The notes: generated by a model from the sequence alone, not told the origin. Counted from the first letter of the stretch, positions 10,066-18,395 are shown. The stretch is 64,000 nt of DNA from Bosea vaviloviae (GCF_001741865.1 NZ_CP017147.1:5509001-5573000), one strand, 5' to 3'. Translations and numbers: made by a program.

Positions 10066-10875
10066 ATGAGCTTTTCGAGCATGCTGATGCGCTTCGGCCT
10101 TGGGCTCGCCGCCTTGGCCGGGCTGATGACCTCCCCCGCCCGCGCCCAGTCCGACGAGCCCGGCTGCCGGCCTGAGATGGCGAGCCTACGCCTGCCGGTC
10201 CAGCGGGCCGCGCTCGCCAAGGACGAGGTCCGCCTCACCTTTGTCGGCCACGCCACCTTCCTGATCGAGACGCCGGGCGGCATCAGGGCCGCGACCGACT
10301 ACAACGACTATGTCCGCCCGCGTGAGACGCCCGACATCGCCACGATGAACAAGGCGCATTCGACGCATAATTCGCGCAACCCGGACCCGGCGATCAAACA
10401 GGTGCTGCCGGGCTGGGATTCAGGCGGCCAGGGCGCCGCGAAGCATGACGTCACGCTTGGCGACATGCGCGTGCGCAACGTGCCGACCAATATCCGCAGC
10501 TACTCCGGCGCGACCGACTATGACGGCAATTCGATGTTCGTCTTCGAGATCGGCGATCTCTGCATCGCCCATCTCGGCCATCTGCACCACCCGCTGGAAC
10601 CCGGCCATCTGCGCGCGCTCGGCCGCGTCGACATCGTGCTCTTCCCGGTCGACGGCAGCTACACGCTCGACCAGGAAGGCATGGTCGAGGTGCTGAAATC
10701 GCTGCAGGCCAAGGTGATGATCCCGATGCATTTCTTCGGCGGCTCCAGCCTGGAGCGCTTCCTGCGCCGCACGGACGGCGTCTGGGCGACCGAACGCAAG
10801 GCCGAGCCGACGATCACCCTCGCCAAGGCCGGCCTGCCCGCCCAGCCGACCATCATCGTGCTGCCGGGCAACTAA
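10066..10875 (+). CDS. Exported metallo-beta-lactamase-fold hydrolase
   Basis: 269 residues; the first 26 or so form a signal peptide ending ARA. The mature part reads as an MBL-fold protein of the UlaG/YtnP-like class: FVGHATFLIETPGGIRAATD near residue 60, then a DL-IAHLGHLHHPL segment and IPMHFFGGSS near the C-terminus, which supply the metal-site histidines. The classical HxHxDH is not seen as such: the equivalent loop reads MNKAHSTHNSRNPD, so metal coordination may differ. Start at 10066 gives the signal peptide and has GGGAGCGG upstream. Substrate unknown. Confidence 0.8.
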   Translation: MSFSSMLMRFGLGLAALAGLMTSPARAQSDEPGCRPEMASLRLPVQRAALAKDEVRLTFVGHATFLIETPGGIRAATDYNDYVRPRETPDIATMNKAHSTHNSRNPDPAIKQVLPGWDSGGQGAAKHDVTLGDMRVRNVPTNIRSYSGATDYDGNSMFVFEIGDLCIAHLGHLHHPLEPGHLRALGRVDIVLFPVDGSYTLDQEGMVEVLKSLQAKVMIPMHFFGGSSLERFLRRTDGVWATERKAEPTITLAKAGLPAQPTIIVLPGN

Positions 10876-10991
10876 TCCCCATCGCTCAGCATTCGGCTTA
10901 ACCTCGCGCTTAGGTTGTTCCGACGTCGCGCTTTGCAAATTCCGCTGCGGCCGGCAGGCTGAGATCGCCCGCCAAAGCAGAGGAACGCGGC

Positions 10992-11288
10992 ATGCTCAGG
11001 GTTCTCGCGATCGCCATCATCGCCACCACCTGCCTGCCGGTCGATGCCGAGGCGGCAAGGCTGCGCTTCGGCAAGCGCTATTCCAGCGGCAACGCCAGCG
11101 TCGTCCCCATCCCGCGCGCCGGGCAAGCCTCGACTCCCGCCGAGCCCGCATCTCTCGAAGCCCGCCGGGTGCCCTTCCCGTCGCCGAGCGCAGATCGGCC
11201 GGTCCCGCTACGGGTCAGCTCGAGCGAGGGCGCGAAGGTCTGGTGCCGGAGCGAGGTCGTGGTCGGCGGCTTCTGCGTCATGCACTGA
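10992..11288 (+). CDS. Small secreted protein with C-terminal VGGFC motif
   Basis: 98 residues with a signal peptide (MLRVLAIAIIATTCLPVDAEA), a proline-rich middle and a C-terminal CRSEVVVGGFCVMH. I do not recognise a family. The next gene, 144 bases downstream, encodes a second short secreted protein ending CQSDHNVGGFCLLN, and both are preceded by a similar 20-base element, so the two are paralogues. The paired Cys, eight residues apart, would suit one disulfide outside the cytoplasm. AGAGGAACG precedes the ATG. Confidence 0.7.
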   Translation: MLRVLAIAIIATTCLPVDAEAARLRFGKRYSSGNASVVPIPRAGQASTPAEPASLEARRVPFPSPSADRPVPLRVSSSEGAKVWCRSEVVVGGFCVMH

Positions 11289-11431
11289 CGCAACGAGATG
11301 CGCTGACGCAACGAGGCCTGGCGGCGTGTTTCCGCGCCGGCCGGTTAACACCCTGCTTAGGCTGATCGCAGATGCGGCTTTCACAGCCGCCTGCGATGAG
11401 GCAGCGTGCGCGCCATTCATGGGGAAATGGC

Positions 11432-11713
11432 ATGCTGCGTCTCGCTCTGGTCTGCACCGTCGCAGCCCTTCAGTTGTCGGCGGCCTCTGCCGTCGCGCAA
11501 TCGAGCTCCAGTTCGAGCAGCTCCAGTTCGAGTAGTGGCGGATCGAGCCATAGCGAGGCCGCTCCCGAGCCTCCCTCCTCGACCCTGGGTCCCAGCATCC
11601 AGACCGTGCCGCGGGAGTGGCAATCCTCGCGCAGCAATGTGAAGCCGGGAGAGGCTCCCAGATCAGCCTGCCAAAGCGACCACAATGTCGGCGGCTTCTG
11701 CCTGCTGAACTGA
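11432..11713 (+). CDS. Small secreted Ser-rich protein with C-terminal VGGFC motif
   Basis: 93 residues: signal peptide (MLRLALVCTVAALQLSAASAVAQ), then an uninterrupted run of 12 serines encoded by tandem copies of a 15-base unit (AGCTCCAGTTCGAGC), then a Pro/Ser-rich region and the C-terminal CQSDHNVGGFCLLN. It is a paralogue of the gene at 10992, sharing the signal-peptide/variable-linker/CxxxxxVGGFC layout but little else. The ATG at 11432 is used because it opens the signal peptide. No function can be assigned. Confidence 0.68.
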   Translation: MLRLALVCTVAALQLSAASAVAQSSSSSSSSSSSSGGSSHSEAAPEPPSSTLGPSIQTVPREWQSSRSNVKPGEAPRSACQSDHNVGGFCLLN

Positions 11714-11768
11714 GCCGCCGCGCGGAAGCGGCAGCGCCAAGAACCTACGTCGTGGCGCAAAACCACAC

Positions 11769-11948
11769 CGTCATTCCGGGGCTTCGCCCCCGGGTCTGCC
11801 CCATGGTCGGTCGGCCCAAAAATAACCTCCGCGAAGAGCCCGGAACCGATCCCGTTCAACGAAAAGCGACCCGACGGCCGCGCTTTGGCAATACGGCGCA
11901 TCGGTTCCGGGTCCCGGGCTCGATCCTACGGATCGCCCCGGAATGACG
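11769..11948. repeat. Inverted-repeat intergenic element, family A copy 1
   Basis: Bounded by CGTCATTCCGGGG on the left and CCCCGGAATGACG on the right, with further internal dyads. A second copy with identical ends is at 45109-45251. It fills most of the gap between the VGGFC gene and the SDR gene. Confidence 0.75.
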
Positions 11949-11976
11949 TCGTGGCTCCATCTGAAAGCAACGGGCT

Positions 11977-12717
11977 CTAGGTGTTGACGCCGCCATCGAT
12001 GGCGAAACCAGCGCCGGTCACGAAGCGCGCCTCCTCGCTGGCAAGATAAGCCACGAGCCCGGCGATATCCTCCGGCTTGCCATAGCGCGGGATCGCCATC
12101 TTGGCGCGCTGCGCATCGGCCCGTTCCCCGGCAGCCGGGTTCATATCGGTGTCGGTCGAGCCGGGGTGGACGATATTGACGGTGACGCCGCGCGGTCCGA
12201 GATCGCGCGCCAGGCCCTTGGTGAAGCCGATCAGCGCCGCCTTGCTCATCGCATAGAGCGATACCCCGGGCTCGACCACGCGCTCGGCCAGGCATGAACC
12301 GATCGAGATGATGCGCCCGCCCTCGCCGAGATGGGCGGCAGCCGCCTGCGACGCCAGCACGACGGCACGGATATTCACCGCCAGCGTCGCGTCGATATCG
12401 GCAAGGCTCCACTCCGCGACCGGTCCGCCACGGAAGATACCGGCATTGTTGACCAGGATGTCGAGGCCACCGAGCAGAGCAGCGGCTTTGCCGACGCAGG
12501 CCTTCACCGCCTCGGGATCGGCACTGTCGGCCGCGAGCGCGAAGCCCTTGCGTCCCAGCGCCTCGATCTGACCCACCACCGTCTGCGCCTTGTCCTGCGA
12601 GCGCTCATAGGTCAGCGCGACATCGGCGCCTTCCTGCGCCAGCCGCAGCGCGATCGCCGCGCCGATGCCGCGGCTCCCGCCGGTCACCAGCGCCTTCTTC
12701 CCGATCAACCGTTCCAT
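11977..12717 (-). CDS. SDR-family oxidoreductase
   Basis: 246-residue classical short-chain dehydrogenase/reductase, NAD(P)-dependent. Cofactor motif TGGSRGIGAAIA at residues 11-22, NNAG at about 89, catalytic Ser in ISIGSC, Tyr-x-x-x-Lys as YAMSKAAL, and the C-terminal VTGAGFAIDGG typical of FabG-like SDRs. The start at 12717 has AAGGAATCT upstream. It is divergent from a TetR regulator across 99 bases holding a matched pair of inverted sites, so it is most likely that regulator's target. Substrate not predictable. Confidence 0.9.
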   Translation of the reverse strand: MERLIGKKALVTGGSRGIGAAIALRLAQEGADVALTYERSQDKAQTVVGQIEALGRKGFALAADSADPEAVKACVGKAAALLGGLDILVNNAGIFRGGPVAEWSLADIDATLAVNIRAVVLASQAAAAHLGEGGRIISIGSCLAERVVEPGVSLYAMSKAALIGFTKGLARDLGPRGVTVNIVHPGSTDTDMNPAAGERADAQRAKMAIPRYGKPEDIAGLVAYLASEEARFVTGAGFAIDGGVNT

Positions 12718-12732
12718 GAGAGATTCCTTTCT

Positions 12733-12803
12733 GTGTCGTTCGATACATAAATACTTGCGGCGCTTGCGGGCACTGGTCAAGCGAATTATGTATCGCTTGG
12801 CAC
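12733..12803. promoter_or_regulatory. Paired operator between SDR and TetR genes
   Basis: CGATACATAA at 12741-12750 and its exact reverse complement TTATGTATCG at 12786-12795, extended on the outside to GTGTCGTTCG and CGCTTGGCAC with partial match. The two arms lie at the start-proximal side of each divergent gene, as expected for a TetR protein repressing both directions. Confidence 0.65.
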
Positions 12804-12816
12804 AAAACGGGTAATC

Positions 12817-13467
12817 ATGTCCGAGCGCGGCAGACCGAGAAGCTTTGATCGCGATGAGGCGCTGCGCCGCGCCATGGTTTTGTTCTGGCGCAACGGCTTC
12901 CAGGGCACCTCGATGGGCGACCTGACCGAGGCGATGGGCATCGGCTCGCCCAGCCTCTACGCCGCCTTTGGAAGCAAGGAGGCGCTCTATCGCGAGGCGA
13001 TGGCGCTATACGAGGCCTGCGACGGCAAGGAACTGGCCCGGGCGGTCGCCGAAGCCCCGACGGCCCGGGCAGCGATCGAGACCTTCCTGATGCGCTCAGC
13101 GGCGATGTTCACGCGGCCGAGCAAGCCGGCCGGATGTATGATCGTGCTGGCGGTGGTCCATGCCGCCGGCGCGAGCGAGGCGCTCCGAGCCGATTTGCGC
13201 GGCGTGCGCGAGCGGGCGATCGACAGCTTCACGGAGCGGCTGCGCGAAGCGGTCGAAAGCGGCGAATTGCCGGCCGCGACCGACACCGAGATGATCGCAA
13301 GCTTCTATGTCACGGTGCAGCAGGGCATCTCGTTGCGCGCCCGCGACGGCGCCACGCGCGCCGAATTGGAGGCCATCGCCCAGGCCGCCATGGTAGCCTG
13401 GGGCGGGCTCGTCCTAGAGCCGGATGATTTCAGACGAAGTCACAAAGTGACTCCGTCTGAAATCTGA
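12817..13467 (+). CDS. TetR/AcrR-family regulator with repeat-derived C-terminus
   Basis: 216 residues. N-terminal HTH (about residues 10-55, GFQGTSMGDLTEAMGIGSPS followed by LYAAFGSKEALY) and a TetR C-terminal ligand domain. It resembles the AcrR-type regulators that sit beside SDR genes. The reading frame runs through a CTAG-bounded intergenic repeat at 13414: the last 17 or so residues (LEPDDFRRSHKVTPSEI) are translated from repeat DNA and stop inside it. The original stop has evidently been replaced. The tail probably has no role. Confidence 0.88.
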   Translation: MSERGRPRSFDRDEALRRAMVLFWRNGFQGTSMGDLTEAMGIGSPSLYAAFGSKEALYREAMALYEACDGKELARAVAEAPTARAAIETFLMRSAAMFTRPSKPAGCMIVLAVVHAAGASEALRADLRGVRERAIDSFTERLREAVESGELPAATDTEMIASFYVTVQQGISLRARDGATRAELEAIAQAAMVAWGGLVLEPDDFRRSHKVTPSEI

Positions 13468-13542
13468 ATCCGTCTCTCATCAAGGAGTCAGAGCCGGATC
13501 GATGCGAACAACCGGTTCCCACTTTTTTGCATCCTGCCCTAG
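13414..13542. repeat. CTAG-bounded palindromic repeat, family D copy 2
   Basis: Runs from CTAG at 13414 to CTAG at 13539-13542. It contains an inverted repeat around TTTCAGACG / CGTCTGAAA and the unit GAGCCGGAT..GATGCGAACAACCGG also seen at 613-732. Its first 54 bases are translated as the end of the TetR protein. Confidence 0.75.
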
Positions 13543-13553
13543 GCGCCTCCTGA

Positions 13554-14564
13554 TCAGCCCGTCAGCGCCTTGCGGCCCTCGAGCGGATAGGCTGGGTCGC
13601 TATAACCCGGCGTCGAGGGATGGCCGGCGGGCACGAGCCCATCCACCAGCGCCTCGTCCTCGGCGGTGAACGCGACATCCAGCGCCGCGAGATAGGCCTG
13701 CCACTGCTCCAGCGTACGCGGCCCGGCGATCGCGGCGGTGAGGAAGGCATTATTCAGGACCCAGCGTACCGCGAACTGGATCGGCGTCATGCCGCGCTTG
13801 GCGGCATGGGCCTTGATGGTCTGGGCGATGACGAGGCTCTCCTCGCGCCACTCCGTCTGCAGGATGCGCGTGTCGCCGCGCGCTGCGCGCGTGCCTTGCT
13901 GTGGCGCCTGGCCGGGCTCGTATTTGCCGGTCAGCACGCCACGCGCCAGCGGCGAATAGGAGGCGACGCCGAGCCCGTAGAAGCCGCAGGCCGGCAGATG
14001 CTCGACCTCGGGCATGCGGTTCATCGCGTTGTAATAGGGCTGGCTGACGACCGGCCGGTCGATGCCGAGATCGTCGCAGAGCCGGCAGATCTCGGCGAGC
14101 CGCCAGGAGCGGTAATTCGAGACGCCGAAATGCCGGATCTTGCCCTGCCGCACCAGATCGCCGAGCCCGCGCACGGTCTCCGCCAGCGGCGTCGCATGGT
14201 CTTCCTTGTGCAGATAGTAGACATCGATGAAATCGGTGCCGAGCCGGCGCAGACTGTCCTCGCAGGCCTGGATCAGCCATTTGCGCGAGAGCCCGACCCG
14301 GTTGGGTCCGGTCCCCATCTGGTTGGCGACCTTGGTCGCCAGCACCCAGTCATGGCGCTGCGCGGCGATGGCACGGCCCGTCACCTCTTCGGAGCGGCCT
14401 TCATTGTAGACATCGGCCGTGTCGATGAAATTGATGCCGGCGTCGCGCGCATGATCGATGATCGCGCGCGAATCCAGCTCGCTCGTCGCGCCGCCGAACA
14501 TCATCGTGCCCAGGCACAAAGGCGAGACCTTGAGGCCAGAGCGGCCGAGCTGGCGATATTCCAT
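13554..14564 (-). CDS. Aldo/keto reductase
   Basis: 336-residue NADPH-dependent aldo/keto reductase of the YajO/Tas type, a cytosolic TIM barrel. The catalytic set is visible: Asp48 and Tyr53 in FIDTADVYNEGRSEE, Lys in VLATKVANQ and His in YYLHKED. The family opening MEYRQLGRSGLKVSPLCLGT fixes the start; GGAG lies about 8 bases upstream. It is divergent from the FliK-like gene. Physiological substrate unknown. Confidence 0.92.
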   Translation of the reverse strand: MEYRQLGRSGLKVSPLCLGTMMFGGATSELDSRAIIDHARDAGINFIDTADVYNEGRSEEVTGRAIAAQRHDWVLATKVANQMGTGPNRVGLSRKWLIQACEDSLRRLGTDFIDVYYLHKEDHATPLAETVRGLGDLVRQGKIRHFGVSNYRSWRLAEICRLCDDLGIDRPVVSQPYYNAMNRMPEVEHLPACGFYGLGVASYSPLARGVLTGKYEPGQAPQQGTRAARGDTRILQTEWREESLVIAQTIKAHAAKRGMTPIQFAVRWVLNNAFLTAAIAGPRTLEQWQAYLAALDVAFTAEDEALVDGLVPAGHPSTPGYSDPAYPLEGRKALTG

Positions 14565-14721
14565 GGATCAGACTCCGAGAGTTCGAGGCTGAGACCCTGC
14601 CCCAGCCTCGCGCCGCGCACCAGCGCGCCCCGCGCAGGGCGCGCCCGCCAAATCCCGCGCGCAACAAAATGCTTAACCTTTCATGTCAAGGTCTTGGCCT
14701 TGCTCTCATGGCCTCGCCTCG

Positions 14722-16245
14722 ATGAATCTCGCCCAGCTCCTCCAGAGCCAGAACCTCGCCACTCTGCTGCAGGCGCTCGCGCCCACGGCCGAACTCGTGC
14801 CGGGCCAGACGGTCGAGGCGCAGCTGCTGACGCTTGACGGCAACGGCCTGGCGACGGCGCTCATCGGCGACACCAAGATAGCGCTCGTGCTCGCTGGCCC
14901 GGAAGCGAAGCAGGCGGCATTGCTCCCCGGCGCGACGCTGCTGCTCAGGATCGACGCCGCCGAGGACCAAGGCGGAAGCTTGCGCGCGACCTTGGTCGAG
15001 ATGCGCCCGCCCGCTCCCGCCGGCGTTGCACCCACGACGCCGCAATCCACCCCGCAGACCAGCCTGGCCGCTGCTCCCAATCCGGCGCCGACAGCCTCCC
15101 CGGCGACAGCTGCCCCGGCCGAGCCCCCGCGCGCATCGGCCCCTCTCCAGCCGAGTTCGCTGCTGCAGGCCGCGGCCACAGCCGATGCACCACGCCCGGC
15201 CACCGCTTCCCAACCGTCGCAGGTCAGCGCCGCCCCCTCGCCTCGCGCCATTGCCGGGCCTCTGCTCGGGCCGGTGCTGGCCAATCAGGACGGTCTCGCA
15301 CCGCTCTTCGCCAATCTGCGCAGCCTCTCCGAAGGCTCGGTCGCGCTCACCTTGCCCAAGCCGCTGCTGACCCTGATCGAGCGCGTCCTGGCCCAGGCCG
15401 TTCCTGTCGAGCGCAAGCCGCTTGGGGCAGAGGTCCTGAAGGACGCCGTCCAGCGCTCCGGCCTGTTCATGGAGAGCCGCCAAGCCGTGACGAGCCAAGC
15501 CTCGGCCAGCCAAGCCGCAAGCCAGCCCGTACCGCCGCAAGCCGACCTCAAGGCGAGCCTCGTGACGCTGCGCGATGCCCTCGCCACCGTGATCGAGCGC
15601 TTCGTGCCGACGCCGGCCGGCAAGCCGCAAGCCGCGCTCCTGCTTTCGCCTCAAACGGCCGGTGCACCGACCACGACGGCAAAACCCACGCCGCCGCGCC
15701 GCGACGGCCCGCTCGCGCTCCAGCCGATCGTGGAGCCGACCCTCACGGCAGGCGAAAAGCCGCTGACGATCGCGCAAACTCTGCTGGAGCAGACCGACGC
15801 CGCCCTCGACCGCGTCACGCTTTCGCAATTCGCCTCGCTGCCGCTGGACGGCGCGCGGCCCGACCAGAACCAAGCCCCGCGCTGGCTGACCGAAATCCCC
15901 CTCGCCTTCCATTCCGGCGCGGCCGTTCTGCCGCTTCATATCGAGAAGGAGCCGCCGCGCCGCGGCCCCAACGGCGTCGAAGCGCCGCTCTGGCGCATCC
16001 GCTTCGCGCTCGATGTCGAGCCGATGGGCCCGCTGCAGGGCGTGGTCACGCTGCAGGGCCGCAGCGTCGGCGTCACGCTCTGGGCCGAGCGCGAGGAAAC
16101 CAGCCGGTTGCTGCGCGGCGCCGCTCCCGGACTGGAGGCAGCGCTGGTCGATGCGCAGTTCGAGAATGGCGCCATCGATATCCACACCGGCCAGCCGCGC
16201 GTGATGCAGCCGACCGCCGGCCAGTTCCTGGACCGGATGTCATGA
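14722..16245 (+). CDS. FliK-like hook-length control domain protein
   Basis: 507 residues. The N-terminal 100 residues start MNLAQLLQSQNLATLLQAL; residues about 105-190 are an Ala/Pro-rich low-complexity linker; the last 100 residues (PMGPLQGVVTLQGRSVGVTL and ETSRLLRGAAPGLEAAL) match the FliK C-terminal domain that contacts the export switch FlhB. It overlaps by four bases (ATGA) the next gene, which encodes a FlhB C-terminal-like protein, an informative pairing. The ATG at 14722 was chosen because the family start is at this Met; the ribosome site is weak. No other flagellar gene is in the window, so whether it serves the main flagellum is open. Confidence 0.75.
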   Translation: MNLAQLLQSQNLATLLQALAPTAELVPGQTVEAQLLTLDGNGLATALIGDTKIALVLAGPEAKQAALLPGATLLLRIDAAEDQGGSLRATLVEMRPPAPAGVAPTTPQSTPQTSLAAAPNPAPTASPATAAPAEPPRASAPLQPSSLLQAAATADAPRPATASQPSQVSAAPSPRAIAGPLLGPVLANQDGLAPLFANLRSLSEGSVALTLPKPLLTLIERVLAQAVPVERKPLGAEVLKDAVQRSGLFMESRQAVTSQASASQAASQPVPPQADLKASLVTLRDALATVIERFVPTPAGKPQAALLLSPQTAGAPTTTAKPTPPRRDGPLALQPIVEPTLTAGEKPLTIAQTLLEQTDAALDRVTLSQFASLPLDGARPDQNQAPRWLTEIPLAFHSGAAVLPLHIEKEPPRRGPNGVEAPLWRIRFALDVEPMGPLQGVVTLQGRSVGVTLWAEREETSRLLRGAAPGLEAALVDAQFENGAIDIHTGQPRVMQPTAGQFLDRMS

Positions 16246-16535
16246 CCGCCCCCTCGCCGCGCCAGATCGCCGTCGCGCTCGAATATGATGGGCAAGGCGC
16301 GCCGCGCGTCACCGCCAAAGGCCGGGGCGAACTGGCCCAGCGCATCATCGAGACCGGACGGGAGCACGGCGTCGCCGTCGAAGAGAACGCCGTGCTGGCG
16401 CAGGCGCTCTCGGCCGTCGAGCTTGACGACCAGATCCCCGAAGAGCTCTACCGCGCCGCCGCCCAGGTCATTGCGTTCGTGCTGTCGCTGCGCGGCGAGA
16501 TGAAGCGCGTGCGGCGCGACGGCGTCTCGCCTTGA
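16242..16535 (+). CDS. FlhB C-terminal-like protein (EscU/YscU/HrcU family)
   Basis: 97 residues corresponding to the cytoplasmic C-terminal domain of FlhB without any membrane region. It opens IAVALEYDGQGAPRVTAKG and ends with the helix EELYRAAAQVIAFVLSL, as in FhlB/YlqH proteins. The autocleavage motif NPTH is absent: the equivalent position is in the AVALEYDG strand. Such proteins can partly replace FlhB in export. It is translationally coupled to the FliK-like gene upstream (ATGA overlap) and to the acetyltransferase downstream (TTGA overlap), so all three form one operon. Confidence 0.85.
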   Translation: MTAPSPRQIAVALEYDGQGAPRVTAKGRGELAQRIIETGREHGVAVEENAVLAQALSAVELDDQIPEELYRAAAQVIAFVLSLRGEMKRVRRDGVSP

Positions 16536-17662
16536 ACGCCACGATCGTCGTCAGGCGCATCCGCCCTGCGGATTATGTCGAGCGCGGCGCGGCCTTCACC
16601 GAGCTGAGCCTGCGCGCGCTCGCCGCCAACCCGCATATGGCGCCAGCCGCCATCGCCGCCGCGCGCCTGCTCATACCCGACGACAGGATCATCGTGCTCG
16701 CCGCCTGGCAAAGCGAGGCGCTGGGCTCCGAGCGCCTCGCCGGCCTCTGGGCCTTGCACCGGAAGCGCGACTGGCGCAGCGGCTTTGCACCCGTGCTCGT
16801 GGCGCCGCTGCTGCCGCTCTACGAGGTCTCCTCGATTCCGGTTCTCGATCGCGACCTCGCCAACGACGTGGCAGAGGCCATGCTCCGTCATATCCTGGCC
16901 TCGAGCGACCTGCCTAAGACGCTGGCGCTGCCCCTGCTACCGCTGGAAGGGGCCAGTCACGCCGTGCTCACCGAAGCCTTTCGCAGCACGGGCAGCCGGC
17001 TTGCCAGCCATGAGCGCTGGAGCCGGCCGATGCTGCTGCCGGAGGTCGGCGACGACGCCGAGCGTTATCTCAGGCGCGCGCTCGGGCAGAGCTACAAGAA
17101 GCGCATGCAGCAGTTCCGCACCCTCACCAAGGCGGGTGAGGCCGCGTTCCGGCGCGAGCGGGGTGAGGCCGCGCAAAACAGCTTCGACGCCTTCCTCGCC
17201 CTCGAAGCCGCCGGCTGGAAGGGCGAGGCCGGCACCGCGATCGCGCAATTGCCACGGGATACAGCCTATTTCCGCCAGCTCGTCGCCGGTTTCGCGGCGC
17301 AGGACGCCCTGCAGGTCGATAGCTTGCGACTGGACGGCGAGCCGATCGCCATGGGTCTGCTGATCGAGAGCGCCGGTACGCGGCATTTCCTCAAGATCGC
17401 CTATGACGAGAGCCAAAGCCGGCTCTCGCCCGGGCGCGCACTCACCATCGCCATGCTCCAGGCCGATTTCGCCGGCACGCCGCCTGTCGTCTTCGACAGC
17501 GGCGCGGGGGACAGCGTCGATGCCGGAACCTATGTCTGGGGCGAGCGGCGCGAGATGGGCCATGCGATCGTCACCCTCGGCAGCCACGGGCCGGGTCTGC
17601 CGGAGCTGGCAGCGCATGCGCGCCAGCGGCTGCGCCGCCTGCGCAAGCGCCTCAAGGGCTGA
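16532..17662 (+). CDS. BioF2-like GNAT-fold acetyltransferase
   Basis: 376 residues, cytosolic, with the C-terminal GNAT domain of the BioF2-like/CelD group: RRALGQSYKKRMQQFRTL, FDAFLALEAAGWKGEAGTAI, then GRALTIAMLQADFAG and FDSGAGDSVDAGTYVWGERR. These proteins resemble FemAB transferases and are often linked to polysaccharide or cell-surface modification. The start is TTG at 16532, overlapping the TGA of the upstream gene, so it depends on coupled translation. Its place behind two flagellar-export-type genes is unexplained; acceptor unknown. Confidence 0.78.
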   Translation: MNATIVVRRIRPADYVERGAAFTELSLRALAANPHMAPAAIAAARLLIPDDRIIVLAAWQSEALGSERLAGLWALHRKRDWRSGFAPVLVAPLLPLYEVSSIPVLDRDLANDVAEAMLRHILASSDLPKTLALPLLPLEGASHAVLTEAFRSTGSRLASHERWSRPMLLPEVGDDAERYLRRALGQSYKKRMQQFRTLTKAGEAAFRRERGEAAQNSFDAFLALEAAGWKGEAGTAIAQLPRDTAYFRQLVAGFAAQDALQVDSLRLDGEPIAMGLLIESAGTRHFLKIAYDESQSRLSPGRALTIAMLQADFAGTPPVVFDSGAGDSVDAGTYVWGERREMGHAIVTLGSHGPGLPELAAHARQRLRRLRKRLKG

Positions 17663-17720
17663 GCCCGTCTTTTCAGTAGCATGCGCGGCGCCGATCGGTC
17701 ACATCTGCCTCGCAGCGCTT

Positions 17721-17822
17721 GAGCATTCTCGAGCGAAGTGGACACCGGTTCGCCTGAAGAAATGCGATAAAACAAAGAGGTAGAGCATTTGCGCGTTTCG
17801 GCGAAAAGCGGAAATACTCTAG
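17721..17822. repeat. GAGCATTTTCGAGCGAAGTGG repeat, family C copy 1
   Basis: Starts GAGCATTCTCGAGCGAAGTG, contains GGACACCGGTTCGCCTGAAG and ends TACTCTAG. Other copies: 35429-35533, 42735-42858 and 53474-53581. Confidence 0.75.
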
Positions 17823-17838
17823 GGCAGGGTTTCAGGAC

Positions 17839-18384
17839 ATGAGCACGGATATCAGGATCGGCATCGTCACGGTTTCCGACCGTGCTTCGGCAGGCATCTA
17901 TGCCGATGAGGGCGGCCCCGCCATCGAGGCCTATCTCGCCAGGGCGCTGACGAGCCCATGGACGCCGGTCGCCCGCGTCATTCCCGACGACCGCAAGCTG
18001 ATCGCTGACACGCTGAAGGTGCTGGCCGACGAGGAAGGCTGCTGCCTGATCGTCACCACCGGCGGCACGGGCCCCGCTCCGCGCGACGTCACGCCCGAGG
18101 CAACCGAGGACGTGATCGAGAAGCCGATGCCCGGTTTCGGCGAATTGATGCGCCAGGTCAGCCTCACCAAGGTGCCGACCGCAATCCTGTCGCGCCAGAC
18201 CGCCGGCATTCGCGGCAAGGCGCTGATCGTCAACCTGCCCGGCCGCCCGCGCGCCATCACTGAGTGCCTCGACGCAGTGATGCCGGCGATCCCCTACTGC
18301 ATCGACCTGATCGAGGGCCCCTATCTGGAGACCGACCCGGCGGTGATCGTGGCTTTTCGGCCGGGGCAGAAGCCCAAGACGTGA
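17839..18384 (+). CDS. mogA: Molybdopterin adenylyltransferase
   Basis: 181 residues, cytosolic. MogA adenylates molybdopterin before molybdate insertion in molybdenum cofactor synthesis. The MoCF signature is clear: IGIVTVSDRASAGIYADEGG at the N-terminus, VTTGGTGPAPRDVTPEAT in the middle and LIVNLPGRPRAITECLDAV near the end. Length and motifs favour MogA over MoaB. No other moa/moe genes lie nearby. It is convergent with the flavin reductase gene, 11 bases apart. Confidence 0.92.
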   Translation: MSTDIRIGIVTVSDRASAGIYADEGGPAIEAYLARALTSPWTPVARVIPDDRKLIADTLKVLADEEGCCLIVTTGGTGPAPRDVTPEATEDVIEKPMPGFGELMRQVSLTKVPTAILSRQTAGIRGKALIVNLPGRPRAITECLDAVMPAIPYCIDLIEGPYLETDPAVIVAFRPGQKPKT

Positions 18385-18395
18385 GGTGACGCCGC

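Noticed and set aside
11504..11533. Possible CRISPR-like direct repeats
   Set aside because: Only two 15-base units without spacers; they encode a serine run in a secreted protein. No CRISPR array in the window.
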